Shown here: piece by piece, positions 1-10,976 of the stretch | Position numbering within the stretch: the stretch's first letter is position 1 | Layout of the letters: each line of letters starts with the position of its first letter | Assembly: GCA_031763025.1 (NCBI GenBank) | Contig: JASSKH010000002.1 | Span: forward strand, 20,971,168 to 21,035,167 | DNA length: 64,000 nucleotides | Source of the DNA: Macrocystis pyrifera | Taxonomy: Eukaryota > Sar > Phaeophyceae > Laminariales > Laminariaceae | Direction of reading: 5' to 3' | Made by a program: the position numbers and the translations under genes | Notes under the pieces: generated by a model | Databases searched by the model: none | What the model was told of the DNA's origin: nothing | Seen by the model: only the letters and a program-made list of their open reading frames with translations

Positions 1-1576
1 CCTGTCACCTCTTCCTCGCAATCGGCCCCAAATGGGGCCAAGTCGCGCGTCCTCCCGTTGCCGTTGCACCAGTCGTGACTTATCACGCAGCACTTCCGCT
101 ACCTGGTCGACCATGGAAGGAAGGGGTCCCGGGTATTCCGAGTATTCCGCTCTCGGTGCTCGCCGCCTCGGCTGGGGCTGTGCTCTAGACTGTGGCGGCA
201 ATTTTTCTGTGGGTTGTACCTGCGATGACGACGGCAGTGCTGACGGGGTCGACTGTGTAACAAGCGGCCTTGGCACCTGCGCATGCTGCTCTGTTGACCT
301 TCCTCCCGCTACGCCCGCTCTGGACCTCGTGACCGCCGGCGTTACCTCGACTATGTCCTCCTCGAAGATGGCCTGCAAGCCTTCCAGCGATTTAGTTCCG
401 TGGAGCTGCCCCCCGCTGGCTTTGTCTATCAACAGCCCCTTTGCCCACAACCCCGACAAGGCCTCTCTCGCCATAGGTGGCAGTGAAAAGTCCGCCAATA
501 TCGCGACCGCTGCTCCCCTACTGACGGTTGGGGACATTCGGTAGTCCGCTCGTCCGGTGGCGAGTGTTTTGTATTCCGCAAAAGTCAGTCCGTCTGCTTG
601 GTCGATATCGCTTGCGTCCGAGGGGTGCGGTATGTACGTTCCTTCGGGGGGTTTCTCGCCCATGATGTACGTTCGAGTGATGGAAATGATTGGATCATCA
701 AAAGAAAAGACCCCCCTCTCTTCCACGCCTCGCTTGAGTAAGTAGGTTCCCCTCCTCCCCAAGAATCTACCTAGAGATGTTCACCCTGGGTCGCGCCTTT
801 CTATATCCCTCCTCCACTCCCTTAGCCTCTCACCTTCCCTTTCGGGCCTCCCGCTCCTCACGCCGACAGCGAACGCCTTTCTCTTCCCCGACGGAACCCC
901 CACGATGTCCGCCACCATTTCGACTGTCTCCACCGTACACGCCGCTTCCTTCAACGCAGGCAGCACTACCTGCCCCCACTCCGTCGATCGAAGTAGATTC
1001 GGGTAGCATTCCAGCAGGAAAACCCTGGCCGTCGAATCAATGAAGGTCCTCACGATATTCGTTTGCCAAGGTTGCTGCTCTACCGGGCCCCCGCTGGCCT
1101 GACTTTCTGGATGCATCTCCCATCACGACGCTCGGGCTCAAGTCGTTCAAGAGCCTTTCGCAATATTCCCCCCCTGGTTCCGCTCTCACCAGTCGAACTC
1201 CTTGGTCCAACCCGTTCTCCCTAACACACTCGAGCGCTCTCCAGTCGTGGTCGGTGGCACCCCTGACTGCGACCATCTCCTTCGCCGCCATGAGACCACC
1301 TCCCCCCCCGCGGCAGAGCACCACGACGACTGGATGCTCCTCGGCTGCGGACGTTGTGGCGGCTCTCTCAGTGTCTGCGTCGACGGCTCTGCCTGCGGTA
1401 AAAATTACGCTTGCCGCAACCGCCGCGTTTTTCCCCGTTGGCTTGTTCACCTCGTCTGCCCCCAGTTCGCTGAGCAGTACGCCGTCGAGCACCGGTCCCT
1501 TGGGGCCCCGGTACGTGGTCCTCGTGGAGGGATCGTCTGAGAATGAGTCATCGATGTCCGTGCGCGGCGCGTCGTT
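1..1576 (-). pseudogene. Integrase-like tail, closer to copia-type than Ty3-type
   Basis: After RNase H the frame contains VRLVRAEPGGEYCERLL (near 1,190-1,140), which resembles the copia integrase block around its second catalytic residue. A shift in a G run near 1,090 gives the next part, PVEQQPWQTNIVRTF then EWGQVVLPALKEA, comparable to the copia Glu helix and W...A block. A TGA at 781-783 interrupts. The same frame then continues GRFLGRRGTYLLKRG and GVFSFDDPIISITRTYIMGE, like the copia post-integrase module that usually reads FLGY...S.DV.F.E. From about 600 to the window edge it stays open, with a Pro/Gln-rich stretch. The expected Asp is Glu in RAEPGGEY. No HHCC domain and no Ty3 GPY/F motif were seen. 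The domain assignment is tentative. Confidence 0.45.
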
Positions 1577-2305
1577 CGGCGGCAGCCTCGAGAGGGCGTC
1601 CGGCAGCTGGTGGTTTGCCCCCGGTCGCCACTGGAGGTCGATGTCGTGCTCCATCAACCTGAGCGCCCACCGGTGGAGTTTCGACGAGAGGGCCTGGCTC
1701 TTGAACAGCCACGTGAGCGCGGAGCAGTCGGTGAACAGAACGAATCTCCTTCCCCACAAGTACGGTCTGAAATGCTGGATGGCCCACAACACTGCCATCA
1801 CCTCTAGTTCGGTTGCGGATCGTTTGGCATCCGTCCTTGACCACAGGTGGCTCGCGTATCCAACGACACGCTCCTCTCCTCTGGTGTCCTGCGTAAGCGC
1901 CGCTCCCGCACCCAGCTCCCTGGCGTCCGTATGCAGTTGAAACGTGGCCTCCCAAATGGGCAACGCCAAAATCAATGGCGATGTGAGGAGCTCGATCAGC
2001 GCCTTCAGAGCCTTGTCCTGCTCCACCCCCCACGGCACCCGGAGCCTCCTTGCCTTTTTTGACGCGAACCGCTTGTCCCTGAGTAGGTTCGAGATAGGCA
2101 CCACGATCGAGCTGTATCCGGGCACAAACTTCCTGAGGTAGCTGCCCATACCCAAACGTGACCTGACCTCTTCTACAGTGTTAGCGCGCGAGAGTCTGGC
2201 CACCGCTTCTATCTTCGTTTTTGACGGTTGTACGCCCAGTCTGCTGACAATCATGCCGACGAACTCCCGCTGCGGAGCGCACCAAGTCGATTTGGCCAGG
2301 TTCAC
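1577..2305 (-). pseudogene. RT thumb/connection and RNase H of the Ty3-type element
   Basis: Same reading frame as the RT upstream, resuming at VNLAKSTW right after the TAG at 2306-2308. The connection motif FVGMIVSRLGVQPSKTKIEA and the GMGSYLRKFVPGYSSIV block are typical of Ty3-type Pol. RNase H follows with FQLHTDARELGAGAALTQ (catalytic Asp), ATELEVMAVLWAIQHFRPYL (catalytic Glu) and RRFVLFTDCSALTWLF (catalytic Asp). It ends with the family's closing motif WRPGANHQLPDALSRLPP at about 1,620-1,577. RNase H would degrade the RNA strand of the RNA/DNA hybrid. The residues seen are those expected of an active enzyme. The copy is called broken only because of the stops before and after it. Confidence 0.85.
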
Positions 2306-3700
2306 CTACAACCCAATTTGCTGGAGCCGCGCCAGCACCTTCTCCACCAGGTCCACATGTCCCTCGACGTGTTTGGTGTGGATGATGATGTCGTCAAGCC
2401 AATTCTGCACGCCTTTTCCTTTTAGCGGACCCAGAGCCTCCCCCACATAGGCCGCAAAGCCGGAAGGAAGGGTCAGCCCAAAACCGCACCGGTTGAATTC
2501 CCACAGCTCCCCATGGGCGTCACGAAGCGCGGTCTTGTGCTTGTCTTCCTCGGCAATTTTCAACTGAGTGAAACCTGACGCTAGATCAATGGACGTGAAG
2601 CACGTGGCGCCCCTCATGTTGTCGAAGATATTTGCGATATCCCCCAGCCCTCCGCTATTGGACTCCAGCAGCACGTTCAGCCCTCGATAATCCTGACAGA
2701 CCCTCGCCGTGCCATCCTTTTTTGCCACAACGACGCAGTTTGCTGCCCACGCTGACTGCGACCGGCGAATCGTCCCTGCTTTCTGTTGCTTCGCCACCTC
2801 GCTCTGGACCATGGCCGTTTCCCCCGGCGAATACCGTTGCTGTTTTGCTGCGTGGGGCGTGCAACTGTTGTCAGTCAGCGGAAGCTGCAACTTAGCTCGA
2901 TTGCAGGCCGGGACAATCTTCGGGTTCACCGGGAACACATGGCGGTACTTCTCCAACGCTCGAATCAGGGCTTCCTTCACTGGGGCACTCGTCTGAGCGA
3001 TGTTGGCCAACGACAAGTCCACCCCGTCCGCGTCCGCCCCCTCACCCGCGCGTTCCTCCGGCACCACCAGTACTGACTGTTCCTTCATCTCCGATGTGCC
3101 GTCTGCCTGCACGACGGGGTCTAATAGCATCCGTATACGTTCCTTGTCCCTCGTGTTGACGGCGTAAATCCGAGCAACGACCCCGCCCTGCTTCAGTGCT
3201 AAGGGTACTTTCGAACGGTTCACCACCTTGCACTGGAGCGGCGTTCCGGGGTGCCACCACTGCGCCACGCGCGCAATCCCCAACTCTGCCCCGGTCTCCA
3301 TGTCGTATGAAGCCTTCGGTTCCACTACCACCAGCTGCCTGTCTTGGGGTTGGACTCCCTTGGCATAAGTGTCCACCTGCACGCTGACGAAACCCGGTAC
3401 CACCGTATGTCGGGCTGGATGTAGCTCCCACTGTAGGGTGCCATCGTCCTCCCAGGCCGCTGAGCCCTCAATGAGTTGTGTGGGCGGCTCGGTTATTTCC
3501 GCCGGCTCTCCCTCTTCACAGGGTGGCTTGACGGCGCAAAATTGCTCCCATGTTGCCGTGTTTCCGGTCGCCACTGGCTCCACTTCTGCTCTGCTCAGTT
3601 GGACAGACGCATGCCAGCTCACCGCCTTCCGCTCCGCCACCTTTGACGAGGAAGCTCCTGTTGACGAGATGAAGGGCACCCAAGGGGACTCTAGTGCCGG
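2306..3700 (-). pseudogene. Ty3/Gypsy-type reverse transcriptase, interrupted by TAG
   Basis: Open on the minus strand down to a TAG at 2306-2308. Visible RT blocks, in order, are GTIRRSQSAWAANCVVVAKK, CQDYRGLN, FTSIDLASGFTQLKI (first catalytic Asp), ELWEFNRCGFGL and NWLDDIIIHT (catalytic Asp pair at about 2,389-2,394). These match the Ty3/Gypsy RT order. The family signature is usually YxDD; this copy has Trp at the first position. The frame continues without shift after the TAG into the RT thumb and RNase H, and a single C-to-T change from a glutamine codon would explain the stop. About 300 residues between protease and RT show no recognised motif and may be linker. Confidence 0.85.
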
Positions 3701-4088
3701 TTTGAAACCCCCTCCGGCCGCGAAGCTGATAGTGCTGCCATTCTTTCTCAGGAACGCTGCTCCTATGATAAGGCCGTAGGGGAGATCCTCCACCTCCCGC
3801 ACCAGTACCTTGCGCACCCTGTCCGCCGGGCTGAACACCAACGGGAGCTCGCACGACCCACAATTTTTCATGGGCGGGACTGCGCTGTTCGTGGGGTTGG
3901 CTGCCCTCAACCACCCCTGTCCCCTCGGGCTCATCATCGAACTGCCCCCCTCTTCCACTGCGTTCGACGGAGCGTACGAATGCCGCGGAAGAGTAATTTC
4001 CACCCCCTGCCCCCGTGTCGACCAGCACCTCCACAGGAATGCGGCAACTGGTTCTGGTGTGGTGCCACACGAATGCGCGCACCCACAC
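3700..4088 (-). pseudogene. Retroviral-type aspartic protease, split over two frames
   Basis: The active-site motif LVDTGAGG is read at about 4,025-4,000, in a frame that follows directly after an in-frame TAG at 4089-4091. The second half of a pepsin-like fold (PLVFSPADRV, then the hydrophobic flap-end motif GLIIGAAFL near 3,770) is in the frame used by the reverse transcriptase. A frame change is therefore needed between about 3,990 and 3,900. The family cleaves the Gag-Pol polyprotein. DTG followed by a downstream hydrophobic-hydrophobic-G motif is typical. The upstream TAG could be a decay mutation or a Gag-Pol readthrough stop; the sequence alone does not decide. Confidence 0.6.
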
Positions 4089-4091
4089 CTA

Positions 4092-6922
4092 CTTATCCCC
4101 CGCTCCCATAGCCGCCACGCTGCTTGGGGGGTCCACATCTAGGGCGCTCAACGCGAAGTTGTTGCACTGCTGCGCCGGGACGACCTCGTCGTTGTTAGCG
4201 CCCCCCCTGCCCTTTGTCGTAGCGGCGTCGTAGGTACTGCGTCTCTCCTCCTCTTCCTCTTTACCCCGCGTTTGTTGCTCACTTTGGCTGCTGTTCCCCA
4301 GGAGAGAACCTCCTGGGGCGCGTCTTTAGGCCCGCAAGACACGTGAGGCACCTGCGGCGGCCCTGCCCTCCTTGGCCGTGTACGTGCTCAGCATTTCGAG
4401 TGCCGTAAGCGTACCAGGCTCTAGCTGCAGGGCTTGCGTCGGGGTGGTCTTGCGGGGGTACAATCCGTACGGCACGACGTCCTCGTCGTACGACGTCCTC
4501 GTCGTGCGAGAAGCGGCACCTTCCTCCACCGGCAGCACTCTTGTGGGGGCAGTCGGAACCCCTCGCATGAAAAAAAGCAGACCCTTCGTTGGCGCAAGGC
4601 GTCGATAATCACCTTGTCTTCGGCATCCGGGCTCGGTAGTTCGTCCCATTCCTCCCTGCGGTCCGTTGTTTCTTGCTTCCTACTGCCCGGGCGGTCGTTT
4701 CTGTCACCTTTTCGGCTCACAAACGGGGTTCCATGTGCACCCGGGGTGGAAGCGCGGACGTTGGAAAAGGACGCGACGTTTGGGCAATCGTCAAACGCTT
4801 CCTCCTCCACGTCTTTCTCCTCTTCCTCCTCGTCCTCAGAGGATAATTCCCCGTCTACAGCAGCCAGCGCCGCGCACGCGCTGTCCCGGAGCGCCTCTAC
4901 CTTCTTCCTCCACGCCTTGGGTAGTTCCTTGTGCGCGGTTTGCCTCTTTCCTCCCATTCTTCCCTCGACGGAAACCCCCTCGTCTCGTTCTGCCCCAGGG
5001 GCAGCCGCTGACTCTGCGTTAGCCCCGCTACGCTGCCTCGGCTCCGTCCCGTCAGGGGTGCCGCGGCTAGGGGGTAACGACTGCATCGGGTGAGCAGTGC
5101 ATTGATCAAGCCGTAGAATATACCGTGAGAGACTTCTCCGCGGTGTATCATGTACGGACCCAGAGGTTGACCGGCGTCCACGTGTACCGGAGTGAGATAT
5201 TGCTTAACTTCAGTTCCCACCTGGATAAGGAGGGATTCCATCCCATCGCGATCGGAGGCGCTGGTAAAGAATATATTTACCGCTCGTTCACAGAACTCCG
5301 CCACCTTCCTCCCCGACACGTACCTCCAAAAGTGGACTTCTTCCGACGTGTGCGGCCTCGCCTCGTCTGCTGTTGCCGCGCGAACATGCAGCACCAGCCG
5401 GCGGGCTGCGGCCATCCACGACTCCCCTTGGATAAGTTTTATCTCCGTGAGCGCCGCCTCAGCCCTCTTCTGTGCCTGCCCTGAATGCGCTACCTCGGCT
5501 ACCAGGATCCGGCACCACTCCTTCGAACTTCCTCGAAGGGGATGTGGCAAAAACCCCCTTGTACGAGAGGTACCTCCACTGTAGAATGCGGGCGCATCAG
5601 ATCGCGTGTCGCCAGGGTGTCTGCAATGAGCTTTCCAAAGCACTCGACTCTCCTCGGCGTCGGCCTATCTGCTCGGGGCCGGGCAGGATTGATCCCATCC
5701 GTGTAGAACTGGTCTTGGGGCATGACCCACGCCGCCCCCTCGACCGGTGACATGATCTTAGGAAGCTTGTCGACGAACAGCACTGGATCGTTCCTCCACG
5801 AGAGCTCGCCCTGAGGTGCCAGAACCAGTCCCACGAAACCATCTTGGCCTTTTATCAGAACTGCTGGGTTCCAATGCTACCCCCGTCGGTTGGGGCGGCT
5901 GTGCGTTTTGGCTCGGCTGCCAGATCCAGGGGGTACGGAGGGAGTAGTGCTGGTATGGTGATCCACGCTGCCCGACGTATGCCGCTGGTGCGGGCTGTGG
6001 CTGGCGTAACATTTGCGCCTGGGGCGCCTGCGCGGGCGAGTAATGTGCGCGGGAATACCCCCCCCCATGCTACCCAGACTCCATGGATGCGCTGCGTAGC
6101 CAATCGGGTGTGGTGCCAGGCTTGTTGCCGGTGCCGAGCGCAAGGGCTGCGCCGACACCCGTTGCTGCTGGTGCTGGTGCTGCCGCTACTGCTGCTGCTC
6201 CTGCTGCTGCTGGTGGTGCTGCTGGTGCTGCTGGTGCTGCTGCTGGTGGTGCTGGTGCTGGTGCTGGTGGTGCTGGTGGTGGTGGTGGTGGTGGTGCTGC
6301 TGGTGCTGCTGGTACTGTGGCAGCTGCTGCCTCTGTTGGGAGAGCGACTACGGCCGTTCCATTTGACGTTCTGGAGACGGGAACTGTTGCTGGCTCCGTA
6401 CCGACCTCCCCTTCTTGCTGCGGCGGCGGCTCTCCCCGGGTGCACTGCCGTGGCTGCTGTCCTGGCTACGGCGGCGACGGCGTTCCTTGTGGTCGCGGTT
6501 GCGGCCATGGTGACGACGGCGGCGTTTTTGGCTATCGTGGCTGTGGCCACGGCGGCCGCTGCGTTTTTTTTCCGTCGCTGCCCCGGCCCCGGCGGCTGCG
6601 GCGCTCGCTGCTGTCGCGGCTACGGCTGCGTCGGCGCCGCTCCTGCCCTAGAGCGGCGGCCACGGCTACGAGGACCGCTGTCCTCCCGCTCCTGGTCGCG
6701 ACCACCACGGCCGTAGTTGCTAGATGGGTAGGGTTCGCCCATGCCTCCCCCTCCTACGCTGTGGACGCGTTCGCGAGGATGACCGCTGTTGCTGCGGTTA
6801 CCACCGTGGTCCTGGTCGTTGTCGCTCCCCCGGTCGCTGCTGCTACGAAATGGTTCGTCGCCCCGCGTACTGCCTCCTTCGCCGGAACGGTCGTCCTCGT
6901 TGGTGGCGTGGCGGTCGTCCAT
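4092..6922 (-). pseudogene. gag region of the Ty3-type element, several frameshifts
   Basis: The chosen start is the ATG at 6920-6922, which opens a charged, glycine-rich N terminus beginning MDDRHATNEDDRSGEGG. This leads into an Arg/Ser-rich stretch (about 6,650-6,370) and a CTG/TGGTGC repeat (about 6,330-6,160). A more ordinary globular, capsid-like segment lies at about 5,834-5,100, followed by an acidic patch (SEDEEEEEKDVEEE, near 4,830). The reading frame changes near 6,560, 5,510 and 5,090, and again near 4,600. No CCHC zinc knuckle was seen. The frame that reaches the protease ends at a TAG (4089-4091). Assignment to gag rests on position and composition, not on recognised sequence similarity. 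Decay best explains the frame changes; introns cannot be excluded for one or two of them. Confidence 0.5.
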
Positions 6923-7823
6923 GTTTCTCCAATTTCCTTCCCTTTCCTTTCTGCAGTCTGCTGTGTTTTACCCTGTGTGTACGCTCGGGGCATTGTATGA
7001 CAGCACAGAAAAAGGGGAAGGACACATGTATCTGGCTGTATTTTGAACATATATTCACATACGGTCAGCATCGTTCACAGCCCTTGTGTTGTTTGAGATT
7101 GTCTGCGTGTCAGGTGTACAGACTTGTCCTGAAAAAAAACAATTGTGTTAGTGTTTTCAAATTCTTGGTCCATGCTTGACCTGAAAGCGAGTTACGTGTT
7201 CGTCAAAAAATGTGTTATAAATGACCTCGCTTTTGGACGGCGTCACTATAGCAATAGGTTCTACATGATTAGTTACCGGTGTCACCTAACCCGGGCGAAC
7301 GGCATACGAGACTATGCGTGTATTAGTACGTACGGCGCCTTTGGTCTGTATCGACACCTGTCGTCTGCATTTGTTTTTGAAGATGATATGTGGTCAATAG
7401 CATGCAGTCATTCATTAACGAACGTGCATGTGGGTGCTCATGAACAATGAGCAGACATACGAGCACGAGCAACAGGCAGACGGAGCACGAGCAACGAGTA
7501 TGCCTGCATGCATTGACCGAGCACATATCTTCAAAGCAATACAGAACGAGCAGGCGAAGCGCCATTGGCAGCGTGCACACATAACAGCATTGCAAGTATG
7601 GCCATAATGCCAGGCGGGAAAAACAAAAACATGCGGGTGTTCACATGCATACGAATGTGGGTGTACAAGTGTATATGACTAATATACGAGATCAATGTGA
7701 GGTGACGCATGAGCATGCATGATAGCATCATTCCCCCGATTTTGCAAACTCTTCGGATCCCCTGCAACTGTTTTGCAGACACTCCGATCTCCTGCAATGC
7801 ACTTCGATCAGCCTGGGTTCATC
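6923..7823 (-). other. Leader (5' untranslated region) of the Ty3-type element
   Basis: Region between the LTR end and the first gag methionine. It holds no long open frame. About 600 bp next to the LTR are conserved, in the opposite orientation, at 34,209-34,800. Shared segments include the run of GAGCACGAGCAAC-type words near 7,450-7,500. No convincing TGG-starting primer-binding site directly abuts the LTR. Confidence 0.6.
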
Positions 7824-8326
7824 ATGTTACAGCAGGGTACACCTCTCAGACCCTAAATAGGACCTGCGCTCGTTAGAGCTTTGAGGCCGGCTCACCTGTT
7901 GTTTGGGAGTTCGAGGAAGTGCCTTCAAGCAGTGATGATCAGGTCATGCAGAACGTGGATCGATGCAATGCGGTAGATGCAAGCAGCCAGCGTGAACAAT
8001 CAACGAAGCACCACAGACACGATGACGGGCACGACGGGCAAGGCAGGGCCCAAGGGGCTGGGGGTCGATAGGACAAGTATCACAGATCACTTGGCTTTGA
8101 CTTTCTTTCTTCACTTGGTGGTGTCGAGTAAACACCGGGTGGTCCCGGAACCTCGTTACTGGCTCTGTACCCGAGACCGAAGGCGTTCCCACACCGGGGA
8201 TCCTCCCTGCCCCTATAAGATCCGCCCAGAGGATGCTAACCAAAGCTTGCCCTCCGCCTATCGAATAGACCCGACGCGTGACACTGACCAGAACAGCTGT
8301 CTCGCGCCGTATTATCCTCCTCGAAG
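7824..8326 (-). repeat. 5' LTR of the Ty3-type element, truncated
   Basis: Reverse-complement copy of the LTR at 41,196-41,756. Its 3' end is the terminal TGTTACAGCAGGGTAC at 7824 on the plus strand. The first ~65 bp of the LTR are missing: homology stops at 8326 and is followed at once by an unrelated dispersed repeat, so the LTR 5' end was replaced or deleted. Confidence 0.8.
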
Positions 8327-8675
8327 CACTGTCGGCGCTGCAACACATGTGCCTGCTGTCGCCACCGTTTGCCTGCGCCACCACCACGCACCGCCGTCTC
8401 TGCTGTTGTTCGAGCTGCGCGGTTTGTATTTTGGATCGACAAGCTCGTCATATTTCATTGACGTATATAGTGGACCCAACAGCTGCGTCACAGTAGCAGG
8501 GTGTCCCCTGCAACCACTTGAGAGCACAGCAGCAGTAGTAGTAGCAGTATAGTTCCTGCTGTCGTCCTTTGCCTCCACACCATACACACCGCCTATATCT
8601 TGCTGCGCAAACGTTGCTCGACCGGCGTTGAGGCGGACGAAAATCGACTGAAACGCCTCAAAATCGTTGGACGAC
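8327..8675 (+). repeat. Dispersed repeat, copy 1 (inverted relative to copy 2)
   Basis: About 340 bp that match, in reverse orientation, 26,250-26,600. Shared landmarks are GCCTGCTGTCGCCACCGT, the THVPAVATV...SLLLFELRGLYFGSTSSSYF-like translation, and AAATCGACTGAAACGCCTC at the far end. The translated similarity spans different frames in the two copies, so a coding role is not supported. It abuts the truncated LTR end exactly at 8326/8327. Confidence 0.6.
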
Positions 8676-9362
8676 AGACAACCTACCCTTCTAACACCCT
8701 ACACAGCTGGTCGAAACAAGACTGTAGTGGTACTGACTTCTCGATACCTGAAACCTACGGTACCCACTTCTTATAGTGCCAAAACCAAGTTTTATACTTC
8801 CAAAATCACAAGAAAAAAGCGGAAATTTGATGGTACGAATACGTGCTTCCTACGTACTTTTCTTGATACTTACACTATTAGAACGGTAACGGCCCACGTC
8901 AACAACGGAGCTGCCGCTTAGCTTCCGGGGTCTCGATCGGACCTCTCTGTATCACCCTTCGACCTGATGATCAACTCCACCCCAACAGCGAATGGCCAGG
9001 TGACGTCGTGGAACGGCATGCTCGTATCATGTACACTCGGACGGCTCTCGGATTCAACTGGCACTACACTACCGATTGCCATGTCGAGGACCATGGTCGT
9101 ATTGAAATAGCTGCATCCCGATGTGCACGATGGCGAGATCCCGCACCAGTCTTGATTCCGCACGGACCACCCCAGTCACTCCAGGATGCAGTCAATGCCT
9201 TGTTCCTGACCGGAGCCGCTTCCAACTTCTCATTTCCTGGATCTGCTCCTTGCCCCCCCTGCGACGAGAGCTGCGCCCGGCACATCAGCACATCCATATG
9301 GTCGGTTTTTCCTTGAAGTGCGGACAACGCCCCAGATCGCGTTTTTTTTTCGCGTCTGCACG
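8676..9362. other. Unassigned DNA with short open frames only
   Basis: Both strands carry frames under about 105 codons. The plus-strand frame 9008-9316 and the minus-strand frame 8918-9163 have protein-like composition, but they overlap and neither was recognised. A plus frame from about 8,920 to 9,107 follows an acceptor-like TTAG. No splice model could be supported. Confidence 0.3.
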
Positions 9363-9650
9363 TGTAGACATCTACGAAGACGCCGGAGAGCCGCCAGCAC
9401 CGTCACCCATTTTCATGATAGGCGAGTACTGCCTCGTAGTTGTCATCTACTCGATGTGTAGACATCTACGAGGACGACGCAGAGCCGCCAGCACCGTCAC
9501 CCATTTTCATGATAGGCGTTGAGTACTGCCTTGTAGTTGACATCTACTCCATGTGTAGACATCTACGAGGACGCCGCAGAGCCGCCAGCACCGTCACCCA
9601 TTTTCATGATAGGCGTTGAGTACTGCCTCGTAGCTGCCATCTACTCCATT
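9363..9650 (+). repeat. Tandem repeat, three copies of 94-97 bp
   Basis: Units start at TGTAGACATCTACGA at 9363, 9457 and 9554. Each contains GCCGCCAGCACCGTCACCC and CATTTTCATGATAGGCG. Copies 2 and 3 carry an extra TTG, changing the spacing from 94 to 97 bp. The units are nearly identical, so the expansion is recent. Confidence 0.85.
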
Positions 9651-10394
9651 CCGAACCTTTTCGTGACCCAGTTGCGTTCCAGAGGGCGGTGGTTGAAGTA
9701 CGATTGTATACTCGGGGGGAATACCACGTCTTGCGACGATTTCGACTATGACTGGTATCGTGGTTTCCAGCTTATATTATGTATGTCTACCTTCGAAAGT
9801 ATATGACCTTGCCTGTTCCCCAGGCACAAACGACACCATACCGTAGTGCTAGCTACCATGAACGCGCAAGCCAAGAACGCGCGGAGATAATCAAGGTGAC
9901 TAGACAAGGACCCATCATGCCTCCGCCTTACCGAAGTCCTGGCCACTACGACGTGGGGAGCGCAGCTGTGCTTTGCCGACTCGACTCCGACGTACCGCCG
10001 CCTTGAGCGTCTCACGTGTTCTTCACATACATGTGTGTTGAAACGTTTTGATTTTTTGTGTGATATTGCTTATCGATTAGGGCTGCCTGCCTTCTTGTTT
10101 CCCTCTGTTTGCTAGAACGCACTTTGCAGAAATGTTGTACGGCGCGTCCAGCCTTTCGAGTACTGCACAGCTACATTTGTATTAACTGTTCGGTCGACAA
10201 AGTGTTGTTTACGGGGTGCATGTACGTGACGATCATCGGCGAAAAGCCTACTTGTGTGCCTTTTGTCATCTTGGACTTCAATGCGGCGTTTTATTTGGTA
10301 TGGCTGTGTTCGCGACACGTCGAGGTCATCGCAATCTGCGCGATGCGACTGTGACGTTGTGTTTTGTTTTTTTTGCTTCGAAATAGCTACAACT
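9651..10394. other. No supported feature
   Basis: AT-leaning sequence with only short frames (up to about 99 codons, antisense pairs at 10,109-10,411). No repeat partner or domain was recognised apart from the boundary with the 10,395 repeat. Confidence 0.3.
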
Positions 10395-10535
10395 GCAGCA
10401 TCTTCAAACAATTAATATTCTACGTGGCAAATATCGACGTCGCGAGAGAATTTTCATACCTCCGTCCAACCTTTTTTTATATGGTAACACCTAGGGAACA
10501 GCAGGGCAACCCTTGCCCTGCCCTACAATGTAGTA
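10395..10535 (+). repeat. 140-bp direct repeat, copy A
   Basis: Matches 14,938-15,080 in the same orientation: GCAGCATCTTCAAACAA, CGTCGCGAGAGAATTTTC and CACCTAGGGAACAGCAGGGC are shared. In copy B this block lies directly next to the 15,120 repeat. In copy A about 1 kb separates the two parts, which marks an insertion here or a deletion there. Confidence 0.75.
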
Positions 10536-10586
10536 TATCAAACCGCATACCATCATATCACATCAAGTACACAAGAAGAGCACACG

Positions 10587-10976
10587 TTGAAGGTACAAAG
10601 TGATGAGGTGAAAAGTGAGGTGAAGCTGCAAGCATCATCTCACATCAAGTACACAAGACATACGTTGAAGGTGCAAGGTAATGAGGGGACAAGTGAGGCG
10701 ATGGTGCAAGGTGGTGAGGGGATATGTGAGGTGAAGGTGCAAAGGGAGAGCGATGGCACCAGCGAGCAGCAGCAACGGCAACAGCAGCCCCAGCAGCCAC
10801 GTCAGCAACAGAAGCAGCAGGAGGACCAAGTGGGTCCGCTAAACGCTTGCGACGATCGCCCCGAAGAACAGCAGCAACAGCAGGACCAAGTGGGTTCGCT
10901 GTGCGCTTGCGACACGGACGCTGGAGGGCACTGGAACTGGGGTGGAGAAGGCTTCCCTCGTGTTGCACCAGATTGA
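10587..10976 (+). CDS. Low-complexity Gln/Lys-rich open frame, doubtful gene
   Basis: A 129-codon frame beginning MKVQSDEVKSEVKLQ. The first half is a degenerate minisatellite built from GGTGCAAGGTGATGAGGGGA-like units, read as repeated VQG(N/G)EG. The second half is a Gln-rich CAG region followed by two DQVG-(P/S)-L-(N/C)-ACD repeats. It was not recognised. The frame may be open only because the repeat units lack stops in it. It lies in the ~1-kb segment that is absent from the paralogous duplicate at 14.9-16.0 kb, so it may belong to an insertion. Confidence 0.25.
   Translation: MKVQSDEVKSEVKLQASSHIKYTRHTLKVQGNEGTSEAMVQGGEGICEVKVQRESDGTSEQQQRQQQPQQPRQQQKQQEDQVGPLNACDDRPEEQQQQQDQVGSLCACDTDAGGHWNWGGEGFPRVAPD

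Larger units (their letters stand above)
1..8326 (-). mobile_element. Ty3-type LTR retrotransposon, left part outside window
   Basis: On the minus strand the order from right to left is a truncated LTR (8326-7824), a ~900-bp leader, gag starting at 6922, aspartic protease, reverse transcriptase, RNase H and an integrase-like tail that runs off the left edge. The LTR is identified because the same sequence occurs as an isolated 561-bp unit at 41,196-41,756 and as a split unit at 29,105-34,208. The leader recurs beside the split copy at 34,209-34,800, so LTR plus leader is one mobile unit. RT and RNase H are clearly of the Ty3/Gypsy kind. Several in-frame stops and frameshifts make this copy non-functional as read. 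The 3' LTR is not in the window. Confidence 0.85.

Noticed and set aside
5844..7000. Plus-strand Ala/Gly/Leu-rich frames of 290 and 305 codons
   Set aside because: Antisense to the gag region; open because of CTG/TGGTGC repeats and high GC.
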